Shown piece after piece: positions 55,883 to 64,000 of a stretch of 64,000 bases of DNA (within the stretch, counting starts at the first letter, position 1; each line of letters opens with the position of its first letter). Origin of the DNA: Sphingopyxis sp. H073 (GTDB lineage: Bacteria > Pseudomonadota > Alphaproteobacteria > Sphingomonadales > Sphingomonadaceae). Under the pieces are notes generated by a model. That model worked only from the letters and a program-made list of their open reading frames with translations, ran no database searches and was not told the origin of the DNA. Made by a program: the position numbers and the translations under genes. The DNA lies in assembly GCF_001468395.1 (NCBI RefSeq), contig NZ_LNSG01000003.1:186001-250000 (forward strand), read 5' to 3'.

Positions 55883-57673
55883 TTATTTCGGGCGAGCGGC
55901 CGGGTCGAACAGATTGTTGCGCGACGGAAGAAATACCGACCCGACGCGAAGCCGATCGGAGTGCTTGGGCTTGCGCTTTCCGAGCCAGACTTCGAGCGTT
56001 CCCGCTGAAGACGTGGCTCCGGTCGGAGTCATCAGCTTTGCGGTCACGCCGTACCCAAGCGCGTGCTGCAGTGAATCGGCTAGCTTGAATGCAACGTCAC
56101 GGTCGTCGGCGCTGTAAAAGCGCACCTCGGTGTTTTCCGGCGACGCCTCGACTATTTCGACGTCTGGCACCGATCGAAAGCGCCCTTTTTCTTCGCTCAT
56201 CTGACCCTTGAGGCGGCGAGCCAAATCGCGGCCCGATTTCGTCGGCGCGTGCCAATATACGGTCGCCTCAGATGCCCTAGGCGGAACCGCACATAGGAAG
56301 ACGCTTACGTAAAACGGTGTCGTACTTGAGAAATACCGCTGGAGACCAACGGTATTGCCTTCCATCAATAGCTCGGCAATCTCATCCTCTCCGGATCCTT
56401 TCCAAGGATCGGCAACGACCGCATTGTTGAGAAAACGATATTCTGCGCGACTGTTGGTCTTCGTACTCAATGCGCGAAGCCTGACAGCGACAATCTGGCC
56501 CGGGGATATCTTTGCGCGCTCGGCAATCATATTCGCATAGTCCGTTGCCTGGGCCTTGCGTCCGTCCGCGTCGGCCCCGTCGTCGCAATAGAATATGTCG
56601 ACCGTTTTTCCTCGCTGTTGCGGCAGGCCCCGCGATCCATAGACACTATAAATGTCATTTGGCGACTTCGCTGCGCCCGAACCTTGCCGCACCGGCAGGG
56701 TCGACGAGCCGTCCGACTGGATTTCCGCGCGTCGCATAGGCGGATCGAGTTGGGCATATTGGACGCGCGCCGTTGATACGGCGGAGGTCGAGACCGGTTG
56801 CTCTTTCCGGTCATCCGGGACGCAGTCTGCAAAACAAGGGATATAGAGCGAACCCATCACTGCGGGGATCTGTGGCGGAATATTGGTTCGAGTCTTCCTC
56901 AAAATCTCGCTGTTGACCGAATGGAAGATCGCCAGCACGTCATCTCTGGGTTTCAGCGCATCACGCAGCGTCCTTGCATAGAGGCCGTTGTCCGGGGTGC
57001 TCGCCCGGCCTTGCGCCGAGACGGCGACCACGATGCCCGGGAGCAGATTATCTTCGGGGCGCGGCACGGTGATGCGCCGAAATCCGTCTCCCTTCAGTTC
57101 CTGTATGACGGGATCGCTTCGGCAAGCATCGAGAATGATGGTCAGCCCGCCCTCGGTAATATTGCCGACCGCCGAAGTGAAATCCGCCGATACGTCCAGC
57201 GCATCCCCGATCAGCAGCTGGGCCTCGGACCCTGTTGCGATCTGCGTCCGGACGGTTTCGAAATCGGGCCGCGCGTTGACGCCGAAGAGGAACGTCCTGC
57301 TATCGATTTGTACGCCATGCCCGGCATAGTAGAATACTGCGATCGAGTATGGGTTTCGCAGTATCTTCTCGACGAACTGGCGAACCTCGGCAACCATCTC
57401 GAGTGTAGTGAGGTCGCATTTCTGTACGATTTCGGTCTCTGCCCACCCGATCGTGACGAGACCGTCGGCGACATTCTGGGAATCGCGGCAGGCATTCGGA
57501 AGATCGTTGAGCGGCGCCGCGCCAGTCTCGCTCGGCTGAGCGGGCTTGTACTTGCTGTTTCCGATCATTAGTCCGATATGCTTGGGCTCCTGTTCGGAGC
57601 TCCGCGTTTGCGCCGTTGCCAGCTCCGTCGTCGTCAGGAGAAGCGCGACCAGTCCGAGGCGGCATGCATGCAT
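55883..57673 (-). CDS. Secreted caspase-fold (peptidase C14) protease
   Basis: 596 residues. Signal peptide at the N-terminus (ACRLGLVALLLTTTELATAQ). Caspase core: KHIGLMIGNSKY, catalytic His119 in AVFYYAGHGVQI and Cys184 in TIILDACRSDP, then LYARTLRDALKP and a C-terminal core strand; the core ends near residue 285. The remaining ~300 residues have a Ser-rich linker, a region with VDIFYCDDGADADGRKAQAT and a LytR_C-like end (ENTEVRFYSADDRDVAFKLA...LEVWLGKRK). Secreted caspase homologs are usual in alphaproteobacteria but targets are rarely known. Begins 6 bp after the peptidase-like gene, so the two are co-transcribed. Confidence 0.87.
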   Translation of the reverse strand: MHACRLGLVALLLTTTELATAQTRSSEQEPKHIGLMIGNSKYKPAQPSETGAAPLNDLPNACRDSQNVADGLVTIGWAETEIVQKCDLTTLEMVAEVRQFVEKILRNPYSIAVFYYAGHGVQIDSRTFLFGVNARPDFETVRTQIATGSEAQLLIGDALDVSADFTSAVGNITEGGLTIILDACRSDPVIQELKGDGFRRITVPRPEDNLLPGIVVAVSAQGRASTPDNGLYARTLRDALKPRDDVLAIFHSVNSEILRKTRTNIPPQIPAVMGSLYIPCFADCVPDDRKEQPVSTSAVSTARVQYAQLDPPMRRAEIQSDGSSTLPVRQGSGAAKSPNDIYSVYGSRGLPQQRGKTVDIFYCDDGADADGRKAQATDYANMIAERAKISPGQIVAVRLRALSTKTNSRAEYRFLNNAVVADPWKGSGEDEIAELLMEGNTVGLQRYFSSTTPFYVSVFLCAVPPRASEATVYWHAPTKSGRDLARRLKGQMSEEKGRFRSVPDVEIVEASPENTEVRFYSADDRDVAFKLADSLQHALGYGVTAKLMTPTGATSSAGTLEVWLGKRKPKHSDRLRVGSVFLPSRNNLFDPAARPK

Positions 57674-57679
57674 CGGCTA

Positions 57680-58579
57680 TCACCAACCGATATCGTCATA
57701 TTTTCGGGGAACCCGATCCGGCAGCTCTCTGGTGTCCAGTTCGATCTCCGCCGACCGGGTCGGAATCCCTTTCCCCGTCATCTCCGCCAAACGCTTGTTT
57801 CGCATTTCGGTGATTTTTTCGGTTACCGTCCATTTCGACGGCATCCAGAGCCGACCGGCGTTCAATATGCGGCTGTTCGTCGTCCGCTTGATGTTGCAAT
57901 CCCGCACCTGTCCGGTCGGGAGCGCAGGGCATGTCCCCTGGAAAAAGGCCCAGCGATAACCAAAACCGGCGTCGCTGCGCCCCTTGCCTTGCGCAGAGAA
58001 ATATTTGAATCCTTTTGCGCCCGTGGAGGTCGGTAGCGGAGCGCCCCGCCCGTCGAGATAGCCGAGGAACACGACATTGTGTCCCGAGTTGTTGCTGCGG
58101 TTGAAATTGATGAAATCCCCCGGAACAAGCTTTTCGAAGGGAAGCTCCTCGCCCATGCCAAACCTTGCCAGCGTATGGCCCGTCCCGTTCGACGTGACTT
58201 CGGCATACATGAAGAAATTCGCGCGCAGGGAGAGTTCGGTACCGCGAGCCCAAAGCGGGAGCGGAGCCTTCGCATAGGGGCTCTTGTCGCCGGTGTCGGC
58301 AGCATAAAGGTTGATCGCCGTGAGAATGGTCTCGGTAACGGCCGCGACGCACATGCTGGGCGCGGGCGCCGGCGCACCGCTCGTCTTCTTCACGAAGCCT
58401 CCCCCATAAGGAATGTCGTGCGTAAAGGCCTTCTGGATGTCGTATCCGCCATTGGCGCGCTCAGCGTTCAGTTTGGCGACGGCGCGCAATATATAGGGAT
58501 TAAAGTCCTGTGCGGCCGCAGCCGGCCATGCGGCGCTCGCAAGAAGTATGACCCCCGACACGCGTAGAAAATTGCCCAT
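57680..58579 (-). CDS. Secreted papain-fold cysteine peptidase or amidase candidate
   Basis: 299 residues from ATG 58579, with GGAGGGGG eight bases upstream. Signal peptide (NFLRVSGVILLASAAWPAAA). A Cys77 at a helix start (PAPSMCVAAVTETILTAINL) and a His167 in a strand context (NNSGHNVVFLGYL) resemble the nucleophile/His order of NlpC/P60 and CHAP enzymes; GDFINFNR before it is the usual strand. The match is weak, so this is a fold inference. It shares a transcript with the caspase gene, suggesting a common extracytoplasmic function on peptide or wall substrates. Confidence 0.55.
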   Translation of the reverse strand: MGNFLRVSGVILLASAAWPAAAAQDFNPYILRAVAKLNAERANGGYDIQKAFTHDIPYGGGFVKKTSGAPAPAPSMCVAAVTETILTAINLYAADTGDKSPYAKAPLPLWARGTELSLRANFFMYAEVTSNGTGHTLARFGMGEELPFEKLVPGDFINFNRSNNSGHNVVFLGYLDGRGAPLPTSTGAKGFKYFSAQGKGRSDAGFGYRWAFFQGTCPALPTGQVRDCNIKRTTNSRILNAGRLWMPSKWTVTEKITEMRNKRLAEMTGKGIPTRSAEIELDTRELPDRVPRKYDDIGW

Positions 58580-58839
58580 TCTATCCCCCTCCGGATGCTC
58601 AGCAACAATTAATTCTTGCGAAAAAGGTAATATCAGGTCGGCATACTCAATAAGGTAAGCGACTAAGGAGGTCAACGTGTCGAACCCGTATCTAAGTCAA
58701 ATTGGATCATTCTCTTTCGTGATGTTCAGGCGGACGGACGAGATCCCACACACGCCTTCGCGATCGGACATGATTCCTGTTTGCGCAGCCTCGATTGAAT
58801 AATATAGTTCTACCAAATGCGAACGGTGGGGGATTGATC

Positions 58840-60546
58840 ATGCAACTCGCTCGGCTTGGATTTTGGTGTGCAGGCGCCGCCGCGGCCCTGTTCATGCCGT
58901 GCGCGGCGATGGCTGCGGAGGGGCAGGCCTGCCCAGCGAACAGCAGCCCGGAGCCGGAGGTCAAGCTCGGGCCGCTCAAGGTGGACCGCTGTTACGAGTC
59001 CTACAGCCAAACGGAAAGGACCGCCTTTCAGGATATTTCCAACTATTACGGACAGGTGCTGATGTCCGTAAGTGGCGGCACGAGCATGGATCTCGACAAG
59101 AGCTTCGGAAAGGCCCTTGCGAACTTCTTCGGCGTCAAGGACCGCTTCACCGCCCTCGTCACGGTCGCCGTCTATGCGAAGATCGCCGACGAAAATGTCC
59201 TTGTGTATGAGAAGCCGGTTTTCGACATCACCCGTGACAATAGCGGCAAGACGACCCTCTCGGCCAGTATCCTCGGCGGCAGTGCGATCGCCGCCTCGCC
59301 CACCTTCGCGCTGGACGCCTCGAACACGGAGGTGTCGACGCAGATCAAGGTCGCGCTGGTCAATAACCGCAAGCTGGAAAGCCTGGGCGTCATCAAGGAA
59401 GGTGTCGAGCTCGCCTCGAAGATGGGCGGCCCCGGCAGCCTGGTGACCGCCGTCGGAGAGCCGGCCTTTGCGGCAGTTGCCGCCCGCATCCAGTCGACTT
59501 ACGAAGCAACGCTGTCGGACCAGGAAACCAGCAACCTCGATACTGTTCTGAAGTTCGACCATGATGCGGGCGTGAAGGCCGTTACCTACCGGGTAGCCTT
59601 TCCCGTCGCGGGCGGCGCCGCCTCCAAGATCGATGTCAAGCTGTGGCTGGCGACCAGACAATCGTTGCTCACCGGCGAACTGCGTACCGATGCGCAGGGC
59701 CGCAAATGGCCCGACGCATCGGCGGTTCCGGTGTCGCGCTGGGCCGACCGCATCCGCCTCGCAACGCGGTCGGGAGGAATCGCGCCGACCTATCTTTCGA
59801 CGGCGCTCGATCAGCAAGGCGTCCCGCAGAAGCTTGAAGAATTGAGCCTCGCGAATGCGGCAGGAGAGCAGATCAGCCGGCAGGAGGCGGTCAACAAGAG
59901 TTGCCGCGCGCTGCTATCTGCCCTTCAGAAGGGTCCCTATCGACTGAGCGAGGCCGATGCCCAGCTGATACTGTACAACGAGCTCGAGCGAGGCGGCGTC
60001 TTCGAACGATATGACGCCAGCACGCTCGGCTGCACCAGCCTGCTCGTGCCGGTCTGGAAGACGCGCTACGATCTGGCGCCTGCGAGCCACAGGCCGAAAC
60101 GGGATATACCCTTGCAGGCGAAGGTCAAGCGGCTCACTCGAATGGCCGGCAGCTGGGCCCAGCCGACGCCGGAATCGCGGCTCTTCGCGCTCAGTGACGA
60201 TTTTGCACCTCGCGATGTACACATGCAAGCGCCTGTCGGGTTCATTCAGGGCGTCGTGGTCAGCGAAGACCCGCCCGGCTTTCAGAAATATCCGGTCGCG
60301 GTGAAGCATCTCGCGGAGCGAAAGAAGAGCTGCTTCGGCAATTTCAAGCCGACCGCCGACACCGACCCCACCGCAACCGCCTTCATCCAGTTCGAGGGCG
60401 ATCCGACGCTGTATCTCGCGACACTTCGTTTCGACGATCGTGCGGACTTCCTCATGGACCCCGGTCCGCGCGTCGAGGGCATGGATCTGCGCCTGGCATC
60501 AGAAGCGGACCGGGCGACCTATAATCAGAATGGCAAGTGCCTCTGA
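58840..60546 (+). CDS. Large secreted protein of unknown function
   Basis: 568 residues from ATG 58840 (GGGGGA eight bases upstream; an in-frame TTG at 58795 is less likely). Signal peptide (LGFWCAGAAAALFMPCAAMAAE). The mature part is not repetitive, with several cysteines (DRCYESYSQTE, NKSCRALLSAL, LGCTSLLVPVWKTR, KSCFGNFKP, GKCL at the end) that could form disulphides. No catalytic motif recognised. It is divergent from the caspase/peptidase operon across 260 bp, which suggests shared control. Confidence 0.7.
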   Translation: MQLARLGFWCAGAAAALFMPCAAMAAEGQACPANSSPEPEVKLGPLKVDRCYESYSQTERTAFQDISNYYGQVLMSVSGGTSMDLDKSFGKALANFFGVKDRFTALVTVAVYAKIADENVLVYEKPVFDITRDNSGKTTLSASILGGSAIAASPTFALDASNTEVSTQIKVALVNNRKLESLGVIKEGVELASKMGGPGSLVTAVGEPAFAAVAARIQSTYEATLSDQETSNLDTVLKFDHDAGVKAVTYRVAFPVAGGAASKIDVKLWLATRQSLLTGELRTDAQGRKWPDASAVPVSRWADRIRLATRSGGIAPTYLSTALDQQGVPQKLEELSLANAAGEQISRQEAVNKSCRALLSALQKGPYRLSEADAQLILYNELERGGVFERYDASTLGCTSLLVPVWKTRYDLAPASHRPKRDIPLQAKVKRLTRMAGSWAQPTPESRLFALSDDFAPRDVHMQAPVGFIQGVVVSEDPPGFQKYPVAVKHLAERKKSCFGNFKPTADTDPTATAFIQFEGDPTLYLATLRFDDRADFLMDPGPRVEGMDLRLASEADRATYNQNGKCL

Positions 60547-61150
60547 TCGCGAAGGGTTAGGCCTCGCCCAAAAGCCGGACGAAATGTGCGTCCGGCGCGC
60601 GCGGGTTTTCGAACTGGATTCGTGCGGCGATTGCGGAACTTCACCCGGAATAGGCTGGCGCTCCTGGCCGATTTCAGACTGGCAGGTCTCGGGCTGGAAA
60701 CTTCGGGAGCGGACATTCACCTTCGCCGAGCGCTACGATGGATCGGTCGCCGGAAAGCGCAATGTCGCCGCAATCTCTGCTTCGGCCGTGGTTTCTTCGG
60801 CGATAGGCAGCCGGAGGGTCATTTCCTAAGCGTTTGCCCCCCCAAAGGTTCGGCCAGAGTCCGTAAATGGTGTCAAAGCAGCCTCATTCTGGTGGGTTCA
60901 AGAATAAGGCGTACCAGGGTTCGCGACACGGGCCAGAGTTCGCGACACGGGATTGATTGCAGATATGGAGCTATTGACTGGATCTTTGGCTCGGACTCTT
61001 GCAACCCAACTTTATCATTCCGAAGCGACCGCTTTTGCCGAGGTCTTGGCGCCACGTCGCACCGGAAGAGAAATTTATATGGTTGCTGGCTCAACCGCAG
61101 ATGATAGCTTTGGGACGAGAGCATAATTTTCATGCCGGAAGGTTGGTCGA
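60547..61150. other. 604-bp gap at the right end of the probable island
   Basis: No convincing gene; frames here lack codon bias and ribosome-binding sites. Contains the tandem repeat at 60919-60951. May hold a decayed gene fragment. Confidence 0.45.
60919..60951. repeat. Tandem 14-bp repeat upstream of the LuxR gene
   Basis: GTTCGCGACACGGG at 60919-60932 and 60938-60951, a 19-bp period, about two helical turns. It lies 200 bp upstream of the LuxR-type start. Confidence 0.6.
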
Positions 61151-62275
61151 ATGGGGCGATCAATGACTTTGACCGAAGCCGATGCAGGCCGCATTATTCA
61201 AGGCTTCGCCGACGCGACGCTGGACCCCAAGTTATGGATGCCGGCGCTTCAGGTAATGAGCGACGTCATGGGCTCGGCATCGTCGGCTATGGAGCTTGCT
61301 GATCTCAATACGGGCGAGGCAGTCATGAACTGCACGTTCCCGCTGGATGACGATACTGTGGCTCTGTACGAGGAGCGCATCTTTCATATCAATCCTCGCG
61401 TAGGCAGGGCGCGCCGGGCAGCGGTCGGCGCGATCATCGACGATCGTACGCTGTTGGTCGAGGGCGATCCCCACATGGCCGAGTTTATGGACTGGCTGCG
61501 GCACACGCCGCATCGATATGTCAAAGGGACCAAGCTGTTTCAGGCCGAAGGGCACGAAATCTACTTTGGTTCTTACTTCTCAGAAGCACATGGTCCGCCA
61601 GAGGGATGGCACCACGACGCCCACGAACGAATTATTCCGCATCTCGTGAATTACATGCGCGCCGGTCGGGTGTTATCACAGGGAAAGCTCTCTAATGAAC
61701 TTGTGCGGCTTGAGGCTCTGCATTCAGATCGTCCGTTTGCGCTGCTGAGCCGATCTGGCAAGATCATCGAATGCTCTGTCGGCTTTGAGTCGGTCATACG
61801 ATCCAAGGGCATCCTCGACACGCACAACGGCGTGCTGGCAGCGTCAAGCTCACGCCACCGACGTTCGCTTGAGAGCTTCTTTCGGGCTGCGCTCGGTGAA
61901 GATCGACTGACAAAGCCCCCTATGCCTGTGAGGCTATCCAGCGCTGCGGCGCCGCGGGGTATTGTACTGCACGCAGTACCGATTGCGCCGGGCAACGATG
62001 TCTTCGACGTCTTCCGACCCGCGGTGCTCGTCACGGTGACCGATCTGGACAAGCCAGCGTCATTGAGCGTGGAAAAGCTGACGGCGATATTCGACTTCAC
62101 TGTTCGCGAGGCAGAGGTCGCCGCTTTAATCGGCACCGGGCAATCGACCGGTCGGGCTGCCAAGGCGCTCGGTATCACCGAACATACCATTCGACATCAT
62201 CTGAAGGCGATTTTCGGGAAGCTGGAAATTTCTCGGCAGGCCGAGCTTATATCCATCGTCATGAAGCTCGGTTAG
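61151..62275 (+). CDS. LuxR-type transcriptional regulator
   Basis: 374 residues from ATG 61151, with GGAAGG 8 bp upstream (ATG 61163 is possible). No autoinducer-binding or receiver domain is recognised in the N-terminal 300 residues, which contain PAS-like segments (LHSDRPFALLSRSGKIIECS). The C-terminal LuxR helix-turn-helix is clear: FTVREAEVAALIGTGQSTGR then AAKALGITEHTIRHHLKAIF. Neighbouring PEP-CTERM genes could be its targets, but nothing shows this directly. Confidence 0.87.
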   Translation: MGRSMTLTEADAGRIIQGFADATLDPKLWMPALQVMSDVMGSASSAMELADLNTGEAVMNCTFPLDDDTVALYEERIFHINPRVGRARRAAVGAIIDDRTLLVEGDPHMAEFMDWLRHTPHRYVKGTKLFQAEGHEIYFGSYFSEAHGPPEGWHHDAHERIIPHLVNYMRAGRVLSQGKLSNELVRLEALHSDRPFALLSRSGKIIECSVGFESVIRSKGILDTHNGVLAASSSRHRRSLESFFRAALGEDRLTKPPMPVRLSSAAAPRGIVLHAVPIAPGNDVFDVFRPAVLVTVTDLDKPASLSVEKLTAIFDFTVREAEVAALIGTGQSTGRAAKALGITEHTIRHHLKAIFGKLEISRQAELISIVMKLG

Positions 62276-62415
62276 CCCAAGCGCCGCACGCCTTTGTGCC
62301 AGTTCGGCGCATCTCCCATCGGTTGGCACTTCATGTCCCCTGTTTGAGGGAGGACGTGATAAATGAGCGTCGGCTAAGCTTCCGCCATCTAACCTGCTAA
62401 AAAATGGGGGTTCAC

Positions 62416-63024
62416 ATGGAGACGGGAGCGCGCATCGCATTGTTTGCGGCTGCTTGCTGGTTTTCAACGACTGCAAACGCCGCATACTTTATCCAGGCGA
62501 GCGAAATTGGCGGCAATGTCGTGTTTACGGGTAGTGGAAGCCTGAATCTTACCGCGCTGACTCCGTCAAGTCTCATCGCGCCAAACACGTCATTCGTCTA
62601 CGCTTCTGGTAGTAGCATAATACTTGGCAACCTCGAGGCTACTCAGTTGTTTTCCGGGATCCTGCCGCCTGGCAATTTTGGGAGCGGGAATTTCGCCGGT
62701 ACTACCACTACAACTGGCGCTCAAATTGGCGTTCTAGGCACCAATCTTCGCGCTCCCCTAGGCTATATTTCGGGCGCGTCTTTAGGCACTTCTACCGCCA
62801 CGTTCGAAAGTTCGACCCTTAGCTCGCTTGGATTGGCTGCTGGCAATTACGTGTGGAGCTGGGGCCAAGGAGCGTCATCCGACACGCTTACGTTGCAGAT
62901 CGGAGACGTTTCGGCTGTGCCAGAACCCGAAGCTTGGGGGATGATGCTGCTCGGCTTCGGACTCATCGGGGGCGCCCTGCGTGCTCAGCGTCGGCAGACC
63001 ACGATCCGAGTATATTACGCTTAG
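62416..63024 (+). CDS. PEP-CTERM sorting-domain protein
   Basis: 202 residues from ATG 62416 (GGGGG six bases before; an upstream ATG at 62404 has no such site). Signal peptide (ARIALFAAACWFSTTANAAY). Body rich in Ser, Thr, Gly and short of motifs (FTGSGSLNLTALTPSSL). Sorting tail: VPEPEAWGMMLLGFGLIGGA then LRAQRR. Substrate of the XrtA exosortase by analogy with the first cluster. The tail is of the PEPxxWxMMLLGFG subtype, unlike the TWMLMLLG type at 4406-5761. Confidence 0.87.
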   Translation: METGARIALFAAACWFSTTANAAYFIQASEIGGNVVFTGSGSLNLTALTPSSLIAPNTSFVYASGSSIILGNLEATQLFSGILPPGNFGSGNFAGTTTTTGAQIGVLGTNLRAPLGYISGASLGTSTATFESSTLSSLGLAAGNYVWSWGQGASSDTLTLQIGDVSAVPEPEAWGMMLLGFGLIGGALRAQRRQTTIRVYYA

Positions 63025-63047
63025 CAGATTTGAAGGAGGTTCGTCTC

Positions 63048-64000
63048 ATGACGGTGCGTTCGTTCCTAACTATCGTGTTAGCCAGCTCTTCCCTTTTGCT
63101 CTCACCCGCAGATGGGGCACGTGCCGCCGAAGTCATTGGCGGCTTCGCTATCACCGGGACACAGGACGCGTATGACGCGAGTTATACGTCCGGAAACGAT
63201 ACGGTCTCTGCTCAAGCCGGATCTCCGGGATTTGAGATGTCGGCTCGTTCGCAAACGTCCGCCTGGCAAAACAAGATTGAGATACTTTCTGACCTTTCAA
63301 TGCCACCCGGCGGGGCTGGGACCTATGCCTACGCTGCTGCGCAATCATTCTACGCAGTCAATCAGGTGCTGACGGGACCGGGTAGCACCGCGCAAGCGAG
63401 CTATCAGTTTAGCGTCGGTGGAAGTTTTGTGCCTGGTCCGGAAGAGTATTTTCCGGACACCGTAACACCCCAAAATTTGGCGATATTTCTCGTCGCCTAT
63501 TATGGCAAATCGCTGTCGACCGAATTACGGCCTGACGGCGTGTTTGTGGTCAAAACGACGAATGGGCAAACGACGCTGAACCTGCTTCCCGATCATCCGG
63601 CATATATCGACGAAAACCTGCCTTTCATAATTCCTGGCAGTTTTGCCTCTGCATGCGCTGGACTTTCATGCAGGTCGCCCATCGATTTCAATAATTACCT
63701 GATGAACATCAACGTCGACATCGAAACTGGTCGGGATTTCAGCGTGATCGCTTATGTTTCGTCATTCACCAACGGTCGGACGGATTTCTTTAACACAGTC
63801 AAGCTCAATTCGATCACCATCGATCCAGCATACACGCTCACCGCCGACGACGGAGGCGCGCTGGTCCGCGGTGCCGGCGGAGAATATACTTTGGCTGCCG
63901 CCGTCCCTGAGCCAGCCACGTGGGCGACCATGCTCCTCGGGCTCAGCGTGATCGGCGGCGCGATGCGCTATCGCAGGCGGCCCAAGGACGTTGTTGGCTA
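63048..64000 (+). CDS. PEP-CTERM sorting-domain protein, cut by the window end
   Basis: Open from ATG 63048 to the edge (317 codons plus two bases); the AAGGAGGT site at 63033-63040 is ideal. Signal peptide (VRSFLTIVLASSSLLLSPAD), then a long beta-rich domain (VIGGFAITGTQDAYDASYTS) with one likely Cys pair (SACAGLSCRSP). Tail: VPEPATWATMLLGLSVIGGA then MRYRRRPK, at the very end. The window ends in TA, so the stop probably lies within the next base or the protein continues slightly. Same operon direction as the gene before, 23 bp apart. Confidence 0.85.
   Translation, partial: MTVRSFLTIVLASSSLLLSPADGARAAEVIGGFAITGTQDAYDASYTSGNDTVSAQAGSPGFEMSARSQTSAWQNKIEILSDLSMPPGGAGTYAYAAAQSFYAVNQVLTGPGSTAQASYQFSVGGSFVPGPEEYFPDTVTPQNLAIFLVAYYGKSLSTELRPDGVFVVKTTNGQTTLNLLPDHPAYIDENLPFIIPGSFASACAGLSCRSPIDFNNYLMNINVDIETGRDFSVIAYVSSFTNGRTDFFNTVKLNSITIDPAYTLTADDGGALVRGAGGEYTLAAAVPEPATWATMLLGLSVIGGAMRYRRRPKDVVG

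Noticed and set aside
60586..61104. 172-residue plus-strand frame before the LuxR gene
   Set aside because: Arg-rich, crosses the tandem repeat; looks like non-coding DNA or a decayed fragment.

Overview
The window comes from a GC-rich alphaproteobacterium of the order Sphingomonadales, most like Sphingopyxis. Evidence: an XrtA/PEP-CTERM exopolysaccharide locus, a circularly permuted two-piece tmRNA with tag ANDNEALALAA, the local order yqeY-dnaG-rpoD, and several short palindromic repeat families of the kind scattered through sphingomonad genomes. Identification rests on reading the sequence; no database was searched.

Layout. 1-5.8 kb: end of an exopolysaccharide export/assembly operon (export protein, outer-membrane barrel, chain-length determinant, tyrosine kinase), a 719-bp regulatory gap and two PEP-CTERM proteins. 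5.8-13.9 kb: a SleB-type wall hydrolase, a tripartite MFS efflux operon, a divergent MerR regulator/CDF metal exporter pair with a clear operator, and a divergent HxlR regulator/quinone oxidoreductase pair. 13.9-19.3 kb: tmRNA, mscL, a LemA plus three-TPM-protein cluster, a Nudix hydrolase, a rhomboid protease and greA. 19.4-24.6 kb: carA and carB with an unrelated secreted-protein gene between them. 24.7-31.1 kb: yqeY, dnaG, rpoD and two glycosyltransferases. 31.1-38.2 kb: a PspC-like gene behind a textbook sigma-54 promoter, a conserved hypothetical gene, a MoxR ATPase, a GFA protein, a soluble chemoreceptor, a VWA (CoxE-like) protein and an Amj-type flippase. 38.2-41.2 kb: DOMON-like, NamZ-like and M24 peptidase genes in one operon. 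41.4-52.2 kb: housekeeping genes tyrS, pilZ, recG, sdhE, mfd, an EAL protein, moaA, nadK and tRNA-Asn.

After tRNA-Asn (52.2-61.1 kb) the character changes: long non-coding stretches, two decayed genes, small envelope proteins and a cluster of secreted proteins (a caspase-fold protease, a papain-like cysteine peptidase or amidase candidate in the same operon, and a divergent 568-residue secreted protein). This looks like a genomic island without a visible integrase and is the best candidate here for an undescribed system. 61.1-64 kb holds a LuxR-type regulator and two more PEP-CTERM proteins, the last cut by the window edge.

Two regulatory signals stand out: the -24/-12 promoter with an upstream dyad before the PspC gene, and a palindrome shared by the MoxR ATPase and VWA protein genes, which lie 3.3 kb apart. 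At least four convergent gene pairs end on overlapping stop codons (CTAG or CTAA), leaving no room for terminators.
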